The translations under genes and the position numbers were made by a program. From the NCBI GenBank assembly GCA_963806015.1, contig CAWDWM010000001.1, positions 310,001 to 374,000 on the forward strand: 64,000 nt of DNA. The letters run 5' to 3'. The notes under the pieces were generated by a model. That model saw nothing but the letters and a program-made list of their open reading frames with translations, was not told where the DNA came from and made no database searches. The DNA is from JAOPZW01 sp963806015. Lineage in GTDB: Bacteria; Actinomycetota; Thermoleophilia; Solirubrobacterales; Solirubrobacteraceae. This document shows positions 16,001 to 23,591 of the stretch, piece after piece (position 1 is the first letter of the stretch; each line of letters starts with the position of its first letter).

Positions 16001-19000
16001 CTTCAGCGAGTCGTCGCGCTCGATCCCATACGCCTCACGGATCGTCGCGAACACCTCCGCCTGCTTCACGGTGTCGATCCCCAGATCGGCCTCCAGATCG
16101 AGATCCATGTCCAGCAAGTCCGACGGATAGCCCGTCTGCTCGGCCACGATCGCGAGCACGCGCGCCTCGATCCCATCGCCCTCAGCGGGCGCGGGTGCAG
16201 CCGGGGCAGCCTCGGCCGCGGACGGCTCGGGCTGTGACGCCGCTGGTGCCGGCTCCGCGGCCGGCTCGGCCGGAGCGGCCTGCGGGACGCGGTCGCGAAC
16301 GAAGCCGACGACGTGGTTGAGCGTCGGGTAATCGCGCAGCTTCAACGAGTCGTCGCGCTCGATCCCATACGCCTCACGGATCGTCGCGAACACCTCCGCC
16401 TGCTTGACCGTGTCGATCCCCAGATCGGCCTCCAGATCGAGATCCATGTCCAGCAGATCCGACGGATAGCCCGTCTGCGCCGCCACCACCTCCAGCACCC
16501 GCGCCTCCACCCCATCGCCCGCAGCGGGCGCGGGCGCAGCCGGGGCGGCCTCGGGCGCAACCGGAGCGGCCTGCGCCTGCGCCGGCGGCGGCGCGACCTC
16601 GGCCGGCGACATCCGCTCACGCGCGAACCCGACCACGTGGTTGAGCGTCGGGTAATCGCGCAGCTTCAGCGAGTCGTCGCGCTCGATCCCATACGCCTCA
16701 CGGATCGTCGCGAACACCTCCGCCTGCTTCACGGTGTCGATCCCCAGATCGGCCTCCAGATCGAGATCCATGTCCAGCAAGTCCGACGGATAGCCCGTCT
16801 GCTCGGCCACGATCGCGAGCACGCGCGCCTCGATCCCATCGCCCTCAGCGGGCGCAGGCACAGCCGGGGCAGCCTCGGGCGCAACCGGTGCCGGATCGGC
16901 CGGAGCTGCAGCGACCTCGGCCACCACCGGCTCGGGCGCCACCGGCTCGACCGCCACCGGCTCGACCGCCACCGGCTCCGGCACGGCGACGACGGGCGCG
17001 GGCACCGCAGGCGCGGGCGCGACGGGGGCTACGACCGCAGGTGCGCCCCCGTCGGCCACGCGCAGGCGGTGCTGGACGATCTCGAGCCGCGGATCCTCGC
17101 GCCCGCTGACCCGTCGCAGCCACGCGTTCCACGCGGCGCGGTCGGCGATGCGGTAGTCGTATCCGAGCTCCTCGGGATGGCGGCGGCGCCCGTCGGCCAC
17201 CGGCGTCCAGCGCAGCAGCAGCATGCTGATCTGCGAGCCGAAGCCGGCAGCCAGGCGCAGCGCGTAGCGCACCGGGTAGGCGCCGCCGTGGGAAAGGTTG
17301 AGCAGCCCGAGCTCGGGGTCGGGATCGCGGAAGTTCGGGACCGGCGGCACGATGCCCGTCTCGAGCGCCTTGACCGCCAGGACGTCCTCCAGGCCGACCC
17401 CCATCGGGTGGCCGGTGAAGCCCTTCGTATTGGCGATCACGATGCGGTCGGCGTCCTCGCCGAAGACCTGGCGCAGCGCGTGGATCTCCGCCGCTGCGCT
17501 GCCGCCGCGCGCGGGCGTGTAGGTCTCGTGCGAGACGAACAGCATCTCGCCGGCCATGTCATGGCGCCGCACGCCGCGTGCCTCGGCCTGCGCGACGATC
17601 TGCTCCATGACGCCGCCGATGTGGCTGACGTCCAGGCGCGTGCCGTGGAAGGCGGAGTTCGCGGTGACCGAGCCGAGCACCTCGCAGATCGGCGTCAGGC
17701 CACGCTCGCGCGCCGCCGCCGCGCTCTCCACGACGATGGACGCGGCGCCCATCCCGATGATCATCCCGTGGCGGCGCTCGTCGAAGGGCAGCGCGGCGTC
17801 CTCGACGACCGCGTCGGTGGCGGCGGCACCGGAAGCCAGGAAGCCGGCTCCCAGCCAGCCGAGCAGCACGTCTGAGGTGGCGTCGTCGGCGGCCACGACG
17901 ACCACGCGCCGGCAGCGCCCGACGCGGATCCAGTCCTCGGCCAGCGCCACGGCCTGCGTCGTGCTCGCGCACGCGGAGTTGATCTGGGTGTTGGGCCCGC
18001 GGGCGCCGATCAGCTCGGCGAACTGCGAGTGGCCCATCGACAGCACGCGGAAGATGAAACGCCGATCGAAGTCATAGGGCTCCTCCTCGAGCTGGCGGCT
18101 CAGGTCGTGGATGCGGCGGTCGACCTCGGCCAGCACCACGGCGTCAGTGCCGTCGTGGTCGACCATGCGGGCGCGCAGCGACTCCAGCGCGTCCAGCCGC
18201 TCGCGGCGCATGCGGTCGGTCGTCTGGCGCGCCACCTCGTCGGTCATCTCCTCGAGGCCCGGGAAGGCCGAGGCGAAGATCACGCCGGTGTCGTCGCGCA
18301 GCTCGTCGGGCAGCGACCAGCGATCGGGCAGCTGGGTGCCCGTGGTGGTCGTCTTGTAGTGCTGGACGAGCGGGATGCCGGCGTCGCGCAGCGCGTCGAT
18401 GCCCGCGGCGATCGCCAGCTGGGTATTGCGCCCCAGCGCCTGAAGGCGGTCGGCGTCGACCCCGAACTCCTCGCCGAGATCGAAGGCGCCGGCGCGCGCG
18501 GCCAGCTTGATGACGTCGTCGACGTGGTCGATGGTCTCGAAGCGGGCGCTGCCGTCGTCGCCCTTGACCAGGCGGGTGACGTGCTTGTCGAGCATCTCGC
18601 GCCGCATGCGGCCCGGGATGACGTCGATGCCCTGCGCGCCGTCCAGCGCGCGGGCGACGTTGGCGTCGTCGAAGAGCTGCTCGGTGCCCGGGAGGCCCAG
18701 CGCTGCGCCCGTGACCACCACCGGCTCCGTGGTCGGAGCCGGTGCGCCCTCGGACGCGCCCATCAGCTCGCGGCCGCGCTCGAGGAACTCGGCGAACAGG
18801 CGCTCGAGCTCGGTGTTGGCAGAGGCTGCTGCAGGAGCGCTACCCGCCGGCGGGGCGGCGTCCGCCGCGGGAGCAGTGGCGCGCCGCGTAGCAGGCTGCT
18901 GCGCGGTCGCGCCTGTGCGCAGGGCCACGTCCTGGGCCTTCGTGGGCTCGATGCCCGCGCCCAGCCCGGCCGCCCACAAGCCGCACAGCGCGCCGTTGAA

Positions 19001-21775
19001 GGACGGCACGTCCCCCGCCTTGGGGTGATTGGTGGCGAGGTTGAGGACCGCATCGTCGCCCAGGACGTCGGACGCGAAGCCCTGCAGCGCGTGCTTGGGC
19101 CCGACCTCGACGAAGACCCGCGCGCCCTGGTCGTAGAGCGTGCGCAGGCCCTTGACGAACTGCACCGGCGAGGCGACCTGGCCGGCGAGGAGGTCGAGCA
19201 TGCGCTCCTGCACGTCGTCGCCGGTCGGGTAGAGCTCGCCGTCGACGTTGGCCACGATCGGCAGGATCGGCACGCGCAGGCCAAGGTCCTTCAGCGCCGC
19301 GCGCAGCGGCTCGCTGGCCGGGGCCACGATCTGGGTGTGGAAGGCGTGGCTCACCGGCAGCGCGAACGCCTGGTGGCCGCGCTCCTTCAGCGCGACGACG
19401 GCGCGGCCGACGGCCTCCGTGGCGCCGCCCAGGACGACCTGGTGGGTGGAGTTGACGTTGGCCAGAGCGACGTAGCCCTCGGTCGCCGCGACGACCTCCT
19501 CGACCTCGGCCAGCGGGGCGATGACGGCCGCCATCGCGCCGGGATCGTCGAGCTTCAGGCTGGCCATCCCGCGTCCGCGCGCGCTGACCGCCTCCAGCGC
19601 GGCCTCGAACGAGAGCGCGCCGGCGGCGACGAGCGCGCCGTACTCGCCGAGCGAATGGCCCATGACGAGGTCGGGCGCGATGCCGTACTCGCCGAGCAGC
19701 TTCGTGAGCGCGATGTCGACCGTGAGCACGGCCGGCTGGGTGATCTCGGTGCGGCGCAGCTCCTCCTCGGCGCGCGCCATCGCGGCCGCGTCCGCAGGGT
19801 CGGCGAAGATGACGTCGGTCAGCCGGCGGCCCTCGAGCAGCGGGGCCATGATCGCGTCGGCCTCGTCGAACAGCTCGGCCACGACGGGCTCGCGGCCGCG
19901 CAGCACGGCGAGCATGTTGGCGTACTGCGAGCCCTGGCCGGTGTAGAGGAAGGCGACCTTGCCCGGCGCGCCGGCGCCGCGGTAGATCCCGCGCGCGCGC
20001 AGCGCCGTCCACGCGGCGGCGGGGTTGTCGCCCTGCAGCGCGCGCAGCGCGAGCTCGGCCTTGGCCACCAGGTCCTCGCCGTCGGCGTAGTCGATCGCGA
20101 TGCGCTCGGCCGCGCGCAGCGCGGTGGCGCTCGGCGCGGCGGGGTCGAGATGGCGGCCCTGGCGCGCCTCCGCCAGCGCGCTGCGCAGCTCGTTGGCGAG
20201 CCCGGCGGCGTCCGCGGCGCCGAGGACCAGCGCGCCACGCAGCGGGGGCTTGGCGCCGGCGGGCGCGGCGACGCGCGGCGGCACGGCCGGAGCGTCCGCC
20301 GGCGGCTGCGCCGGAACGGAGATCGAGGTTCGGTGGCCGTTGCTGGTCAGGTGGCCGGGCACGTGCTCCTCCATGACGATGTGGAAGTTCGTGCCGCCGA
20401 ACCCGAACGCGCTGACGCCGGCCACGCGGGTGCGGCCGCGCGCGACCTCCCAGTCGCGCAGCTCGGTGTTGACGGCGAAGGGCGAGGCGGCCCAGTCCAC
20501 GTTCGGGTTGGGCCGATCGAAGTTGAGGCTGGGCGGCAGCACCTTGTCGTGCAGCGCCAGGGTGGTCTTGAGCATGCCGGCGGCGCCGGCCGCGCCCTTG
20601 AGGTGGCCGATGTTGGACTTCACGGAGCCCAGGGCGACAGACCCGGGGGCGAGCTGCGCGCCGGCGAAGGCGGCCGCGATGCTGCCGACCTCGACGACGT
20701 CGCCGACGGCCGTCGAGGTGCCGTGGCCCTCCATCATCGTGCACTCCTCGGGCGACAGCCCGGCGTTGCGCCAGCTGCGCTCGACGGCGAGGCGCTGGCC
20801 TACGGGGTTCGGTGCGGTGATGCCCTTGCCCTTGCCGTCGCTGGCGCCGCCCACCCCGCGGATCACGGCGTAGACGCGGTCGCCGTCGCGCTCGGCGTCG
20901 GCGAGGCGCTTGACGACGAACAGGCTCGCCCCCTCGCCCATCACGAAGCCGTCGGCCCCCTCCGCGTAGGGGCGCGTGCCGCTCGGCGACAGCGCGCCGA
21001 TGGCGCAGAACTTCACGAAGCTCGACACGCCCATGTTGCGATCCACGCCGCCGGTGATGGCGACGTCGAACTCGTGCGCGGCCAGGCCCTCGATCGTCGC
21101 GTCCATCGCCGCCATCGCCGAGGCGCAGGCGGCGTCGACCGTGAAGTTCGGGCCGTGGAGGTTGAAGAGGTTGGCGATGCGCCCGGCCATGCAGTTGGCC
21201 AGCTCGCCGGGCATCGTGTCCTCGGTGATCTCGGGCAGCAGGGCCTCGAGGTTGCCGCGCAGCTCGCCGGCGATGGCCGCCCGCACGTCGGCGGGCAGGG
21301 CGGCGAAGCTCCCGGCGTGCTCGAGCTCGCGGGCGAGCTCGGGGTAGGCGATGCGCAGGTTGGTCAGGTAGTGCCTCTCCCCCGCCATCGCCGTGCCGAT
21401 GATCACCGCGGTGCGATCGAGGTCGAGCGCGCGGTCCGGCCAGCCCGCGTCGGCCAGGGCCATGCGCGTGCACGCCACGGCCCACTTCTGGCCGTCGTCC
21501 ATGCCGTCGGCCACTTTGGGGGGAAGCGGCAGCTTCCAGGCCAGCGGGTTCCACTCCCAGTCGCGCACCCACCCGCCGATCTTCGAGTAGGTCTTCGCGG
21601 GCGCGTGCGGGTCGGCGTCGTAGTAGAGCGCCGGGTCCCAGCGGGCCGGATCGACCTCGCTGATCGCGTAGTGGCCCTCGCGGACGTTGGACCAGAAGGC
21701 TCCGGCATCGGGGGCGTCGGGGAGGATCGCGCCGACGCCGATGATGGCGACGGCATGGTCGGCGGTGGAGCTCAT
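13067..21775 (-). CDS. Multidomain fatty acid/polyketide synthase, KS-AT-KS-ACP4-KR-DH (PUFA-synthase-like)
   Basis: A 2902-residue iterative-type megasynthase. KS1 is at about residues 1-460 (DAACASA with Cys217, EGHGTSTAVGD, SNIGHLKGAAG). AT is at about 600-915 (GHSLGEYGAL, Ser708). KS2 is at about 990-1560 (NSACAST, Cys1269; SHETYTPARGG; NTKGFTGHPMG). A Pro/Ala/Val linker follows, then four near-identical ACPs at about 1640-2045, each with LGIDTVKQAE. KR is at about 2080-2600 (structural plus catalytic SDR halves; VTGAAGS, FSSIAGRFGNAGQTDYAAAND). DH is at about 2620-2890 (HRIEGTPVLP; ELCFQ in place of the usual DxxxQ). There is no enoyl reductase, thioesterase or built-in PPTase; a PfaD-like reductase and a PPTase are encoded nearby. 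The product cannot be read from the sequence. Confidence 0.93.
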   Translation of the reverse strand: MSSTADHAVAIIGVGAILPDAPDAGAFWSNVREGHYAISEVDPARWDPALYYDADPHAPAKTYSKIGGWVRDWEWNPLAWKLPLPPKVADGMDDGQKWAVACTRMALADAGWPDRALDLDRTAVIIGTAMAGERHYLTNLRIAYPELARELEHAGSFAALPADVRAAIAGELRGNLEALLPEITEDTMPGELANCMAGRIANLFNLHGPNFTVDAACASAMAAMDATIEGLAAHEFDVAITGGVDRNMGVSSFVKFCAIGALSPSGTRPYAEGADGFVMGEGASLFVVKRLADAERDGDRVYAVIRGVGGASDGKGKGITAPNPVGQRLAVERSWRNAGLSPEECTMMEGHGTSTAVGDVVEVGSIAAAFAGAQLAPGSVALGSVKSNIGHLKGAAGAAGMLKTTLALHDKVLPPSLNFDRPNPNVDWAASPFAVNTELRDWEVARGRTRVAGVSAFGFGGTNFHIVMEEHVPGHLTSNGHRTSISVPAQPPADAPAVPPRVAAPAGAKPPLRGALVLGAADAAGLANELRSALAEARQGRHLDPAAPSATALRAAERIAIDYADGEDLVAKAELALRALQGDNPAAAWTALRARGIYRGAGAPGKVAFLYTGQGSQYANMLAVLRGREPVVAELFDEADAIMAPLLEGRRLTDVIFADPADAAAMARAEEELRRTEITQPAVLTVDIALTKLLGEYGIAPDLVMGHSLGEYGALVAAGALSFEAALEAVSARGRGMASLKLDDPGAMAAVIAPLAEVEEVVAATEGYVALANVNSTHQVVLGGATEAVGRAVVALKERGHQAFALPVSHAFHTQIVAPASEPLRAALKDLGLRVPILPIVANVDGELYPTGDDVQERMLDLLAGQVASPVQFVKGLRTLYDQGARVFVEVGPKHALQGFASDVLGDDAVLNLATNHPKAGDVPSFNGALCGLWAAGLGAGIEPTKAQDVALRTGATAQQPATRRATAPAADAAPPAGSAPAAASANTELERLFAEFLERGRELMGASEGAPAPTTEPVVVTGAALGLPGTEQLFDDANVARALDGAQGIDVIPGRMRREMLDKHVTRLVKGDDGSARFETIDHVDDVIKLAARAGAFDLGEEFGVDADRLQALGRNTQLAIAAGIDALRDAGIPLVQHYKTTTTGTQLPDRWSLPDELRDDTGVIFASAFPGLEEMTDEVARQTTDRMRRERLDALESLRARMVDHDGTDAVVLAEVDRRIHDLSRQLEEEPYDFDRRFIFRVLSMGHSQFAELIGARGPNTQINSACASTTQAVALAEDWIRVGRCRRVVVVAADDATSDVLLGWLGAGFLASGAAATDAVVEDAALPFDERRHGMIIGMGAASIVVESAAAARERGLTPICEVLGSVTANSAFHGTRLDVSHIGGVMEQIVAQAEARGVRRHDMAGEMLFVSHETYTPARGGSAAAEIHALRQVFGEDADRIVIANTKGFTGHPMGVGLEDVLAVKALETGIVPPVPNFRDPDPELGLLNLSHGGAYPVRYALRLAAGFGSQISMLLLRWTPVADGRRRHPEELGYDYRIADRAAWNAWLRRVSGREDPRLEIVQHRLRVADGGAPAVVAPVAPAPAVPAPVVAVPEPVAVEPVAVEPVAPEPVVAEVAAAPADPAPVAPEAAPAVPAPAEGDGIEARVLAIVAEQTGYPSDLLDMDLDLEADLGIDTVKQAEVFATIREAYGIERDDSLKLRDYPTLNHVVGFARERMSPAEVAPPPAQAQAAPVAPEAAPAAPAPAAGDGVEARVLEVVAAQTGYPSDLLDMDLDLEADLGIDTVKQAEVFATIREAYGIERDDSLKLRDYPTLNHVVGFVRDRVPQAAPAEPAAEPAPAASQPEPSAAEAAPAAPAPAEGDGIEARVLAIVAEQTGYPSDLLDMDLDLEADLGIDTVKQAEVFATIREAYGIERDDSLKLRDYPTLNHVVGFARERMSPAEVAPPPAQAQAAPVAPEAAPAAPAPAAGDGVEARVLEVVAAQTGYPSDLLDMDLDLEADLGIDTVKQAEVFATIREAYGIERDDSLKLRDYPTLNHVVGFVRDRVPQAAPAEPAAEPAPAASQPEPSAAEGFPRRVPVAVLRPPLDQCVATCVELGEGSRVVLMPDGGGVGKALATRLAKLGVEVLAIDGAPDAEALEATLAEWAAAGPIQGVYWLSALDDEGPLAELEPADWREALRVRVKLLAVTMRALAAPDTFLVAGTRLGGRHGYGAEGAISVLGGAVTGFTKALARERPGALVKAVDFAPSRKTAALADLLVDETLLDPGAVEIGHADDLRWTVGLAEEAAGHDPAREPSADTVFLVTGAAGSIVAAITADLAASGGTFHLLDLVAEPDPGDPDLARFATDRDALMGELAERIRERGERPTPKLVERELAGIERARAALDAIEAIRAAGGTARWHQADLTDAEQVAHAVQEALAESGRIDVLMHAAGVEISHFLPDKPQREYDLVFDVKAEGWLHLMHALRAAPPRSAVAFSSIAGRFGNAGQTDYAAANDLLCKSASNLRGTAGTRASVIDWTAWAGIGMASRGSIPKMMQAAGIAMLPADVGVPIVRRELTAAGAGGEVVVAGALGVLLAERHPTGGLDAERATATAAAHGGPMTGRIAALTVSGGLSVITELDPGRQAFLDDHRIEGTPVLPGVMGMEGFAEAARALLPGWEVVALEDVELLAPFKFYRDEPRTLELRALVRDGGDGTLAADCQLIGRRTLPGQDEQQTCHFTGRARLARQAPAPPPATARPADGETGVGHDSVYRVYFHGPAYQVLDRAWRDNGHAIGRLAGDLPADHEPPGSPIDFVPRLIELCFQTAGVWELGTAGRMALPTRVARVVRYAGADAPGVLWAVVSQRADGDGVDAEVVDETGSVRVRMEGYRTIELPGGIDADALAPIRAAMGGD
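15551..16876. repeat. 663-bp tandem duplication carrying two ACP domains per copy
   Basis: Two nearly identical 663-bp units (about 15551-16213 and 16214-16876) lie head to tail inside the synthase gene. Each encodes 221 residues, that is two ACP domains plus their Pro/Ala linkers. Only scattered differences are seen between the copies, for example near the ends of the units and at the CGCTCGCGGGC versus CGCTCACGCGC position. The length is divisible by three, so the frame is kept. The two ACPs inside a unit are themselves similar, giving an A-B-A-B pattern. Confidence 0.9.
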
Positions 21776-21806
21776 CGGAGAGGCTTTCGTTGGGAGTACG
21801 TGTCGG

Positions 21807-23465
21807 TCACGGGCGCTTGCGTGCGTAGATCGCGTCGGTGACGGCCTGGAGATCGGCGAGCAGCCCGCCCTGGGCGCGGTGGATGGCCGCGAGGCCGAGG
21901 CGCTGCTCGAGCTCGCCCAGCTCGCCGCCGTCGGCGCCCGCCACCCAGCGGATGGCCTCGGTCGCGACGGTCAGCGCGGCGTCGCGGGCGCCCACGCGGC
22001 TGACCGCGGCCAGCGCGTCGGCGCGCAGGCCGCGCGCGGACTTCGGGTTGAGCTGTTTGACGGCCGCGCGCTGCGCGCGCCGCGCCATCGCCGCGGCCCC
22101 CTCGGCCTGCGCGATCAGCGCGCCGAGGCGCAGCAGGATGTGCTGGTTGCGCGTCAGCTTCGCCACGCGACAGCGCTCGAGCAGCTCGGCCAGCGCGTGG
22201 TGGGCCAGCGCGGCGACGTCGGCGCCGACGGCCGGATGCTCGGCGTGGAGCGCTTCGAGCTCGCGCGCCTGAGCGTGGTAGTGGTCGCCGGCGCTCTTGA
22301 GGTGCTCCTGCCAGCGCCCGCGGGCGATCGTCATCTCCATGATCTCCGAGGTGCCTTCGTAGATCCGAGTGATGCGAACGTCGCGCTTGATCTTCTCGAC
22401 GATGTAGTCGTGCGTGTAGCCGTAGCCGCCATGGGCCTGGATCGCCGCGTCGGCGGCCGCGTCGCCGGCCTCGGTGGCGAGGTACTTGGCCACGGCGCCC
22501 TCGACGTTCAGCGAGCCCTCGCCGCCGTCGATCCGCTCGGCGGTCTCCTCGATGGCTGCGCGTGCCGTCTCCAGCGCGACCACGTGGGGCACGATCAGCT
22601 TGTGGGTGTAGCCGAGCTTCTCCGACAGCGGGCCGCCGGCCTGGATGCGCTTGCGCGAGTAGGCGATCGCGCGGTCGAGCGCCGCCCATCCGGCGCCCAG
22701 CCCGAAGGCGGCGACCATCAGCCGCGTGTACCCGAAGACCTGCTGGGCCTGGACGAGGCCCTGGCCCTCGAGGCCGCCGATGAGCCGATCGGCGTCGACG
22801 TAGACCTTGTCGAGGAACAGCGCAGCGGTGTTGCTCAGCCTGATCCCGTGCTTGTCCTCGTGCTCGCCGTGCGTGAAGCCCTCGGTGCCGGCGTCGACCA
22901 CGAACCAGCTCGGCCCGCCCGGAGCCATGGCCAGGATCGTGTAGAGGTCGGCCACGCCGCCGTTTGAGATCCACTGCTTGACGCCGGTGATGCGATAGCC
23001 GGTCACGGACCCGTTGTCGGCGACCGGCTCGGCGATGGTCTTCAGCGCGCCGAGGTCGCTGCCGGCCTCGGGCTCGGTCGCGCCATAGGCGAAGAGCACA
23101 CCGTCCTTGGCGATCCGGCTCATGTACTCGCGCTTCTGCTCCTCCGTGCCGCCGACCCGGATCGGATCGCTGCCGAGGAAGGTCGCGAGCTCCGAGGTGG
23201 CCAGGCCGAGGTCGATCGCGGCCATGCGCTCGCAGATGCGATAGACGTCGAAGGCGCCGCCGCCCATGCCGCCGTACTCGAAGGGGACGAAGAGCAACTG
23301 GATGCCGAGGTCCTCGCCGGACGACATCCGGCGCACGAGCTCCTCGGGGAACTCGTCGCGCTCGTCGAGGTCGATCAGCAGCGAGTCGGGAAGCTCGCGC
23401 TCGGCGAACTCGTCGATCGACCGCAGCGCGACCTTCAGCATCTCCAAATCGAGCACATTGGCCAT
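21807..23465 (-). CDS. Acyl-CoA dehydrogenase (long form)
   Basis: A 552-residue FAD enzyme that introduces an alpha-beta double bond into an acyl-CoA and passes electrons to ETF. Seen are the middle-domain FAD segment (FAYGATEPEAGSDLGALKT, then ITGVKQWISNGG), the C-terminal helical domain (AIQAHGGYGYTHDY) and the catalytic-base region RIYEGTSEIMEM. About 170 residues follow the core, as in the longer FadE-type enzymes. ATG at 23465 is preferred because AAGGAA lies about 7 bases upstream. It stands 31 bases ahead of the synthase gene and probably shares its transcript. It could desaturate the synthase product or take part in ordinary beta-oxidation; etfBA lies just beyond the next gene. Confidence 0.93.
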   Translation of the reverse strand: MANVLDLEMLKVALRSIDEFAERELPDSLLIDLDERDEFPEELVRRMSSGEDLGIQLLFVPFEYGGMGGGAFDVYRICERMAAIDLGLATSELATFLGSDPIRVGGTEEQKREYMSRIAKDGVLFAYGATEPEAGSDLGALKTIAEPVADNGSVTGYRITGVKQWISNGGVADLYTILAMAPGGPSWFVVDAGTEGFTHGEHEDKHGIRLSNTAALFLDKVYVDADRLIGGLEGQGLVQAQQVFGYTRLMVAAFGLGAGWAALDRAIAYSRKRIQAGGPLSEKLGYTHKLIVPHVVALETARAAIEETAERIDGGEGSLNVEGAVAKYLATEAGDAAADAAIQAHGGYGYTHDYIVEKIKRDVRITRIYEGTSEIMEMTIARGRWQEHLKSAGDHYHAQARELEALHAEHPAVGADVAALAHHALAELLERCRVAKLTRNQHILLRLGALIAQAEGAAAMARRAQRAAVKQLNPKSARGLRADALAAVSRVGARDAALTVATEAIRWVAGADGGELGELEQRLGLAAIHRAQGGLLADLQAVTDAIYARKRP

Positions 23466-23547
23466 TGCCCAGTTCCTTTCGCTCAGCTCGAACCTGCAGC
23501 GTGTAACACCGCGCTCGCACCGCCATCGGCCAGCGCCCGCAACATGA

Positions 23548-23562
23548 GCGTGGGAACTACGG
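23548..23562 (-). promoter_or_regulatory. CCGTAGTTCCC element upstream of the acyl-CoA dehydrogenase
   Basis: Read in the gene's direction this is CCGTAGTTCCCACGC, about 85-95 bases before the dehydrogenase start. The same core occurs before etfB, the SRPBCC/EtfD pair, a USP/CBS pair and the protease/hydrolase pair (see findings). It may be an activator or repressor site. The position relative to the transcript start is not fixed, because the -10 box here is unclear. Confidence 0.4.
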
Positions 23563-23591
23563 ATCGCGTCGCCGGGCAAAGGGCGGGATGA

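Noticed and set aside
15551..16876. CRISPR-like or mobile repeat
   Set aside because: There are only two long in-frame copies, and they encode ACP domains; it is a coding tandem duplication.
16935..16980. Short 15-base tandem repeats in the synthase gene as a regulatory element
   Set aside because: They only encode the VAVEP-type repeats of a flexible Pro/Ala/Val linker.
17000..18800. KS2 as an inactive chain-length factor
   Set aside because: The Cys and both His are present, unlike in known chain-length factors, so activity cannot be excluded.
18029..21841. 1270-codon plus-strand open frame opposite the synthase
   Set aside because: A shadow of the KS-AT region; composition is typical of antisense frames and there are no motifs.
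23552..23562. GGGAAC as an ECF sigma factor -35 box
   Set aside because: In that orientation the sites would drive transcription away from, or antisense to, the nearby genes in two of three cases. The reverse reading (CGTAGTTCCC) faces the genes consistently.
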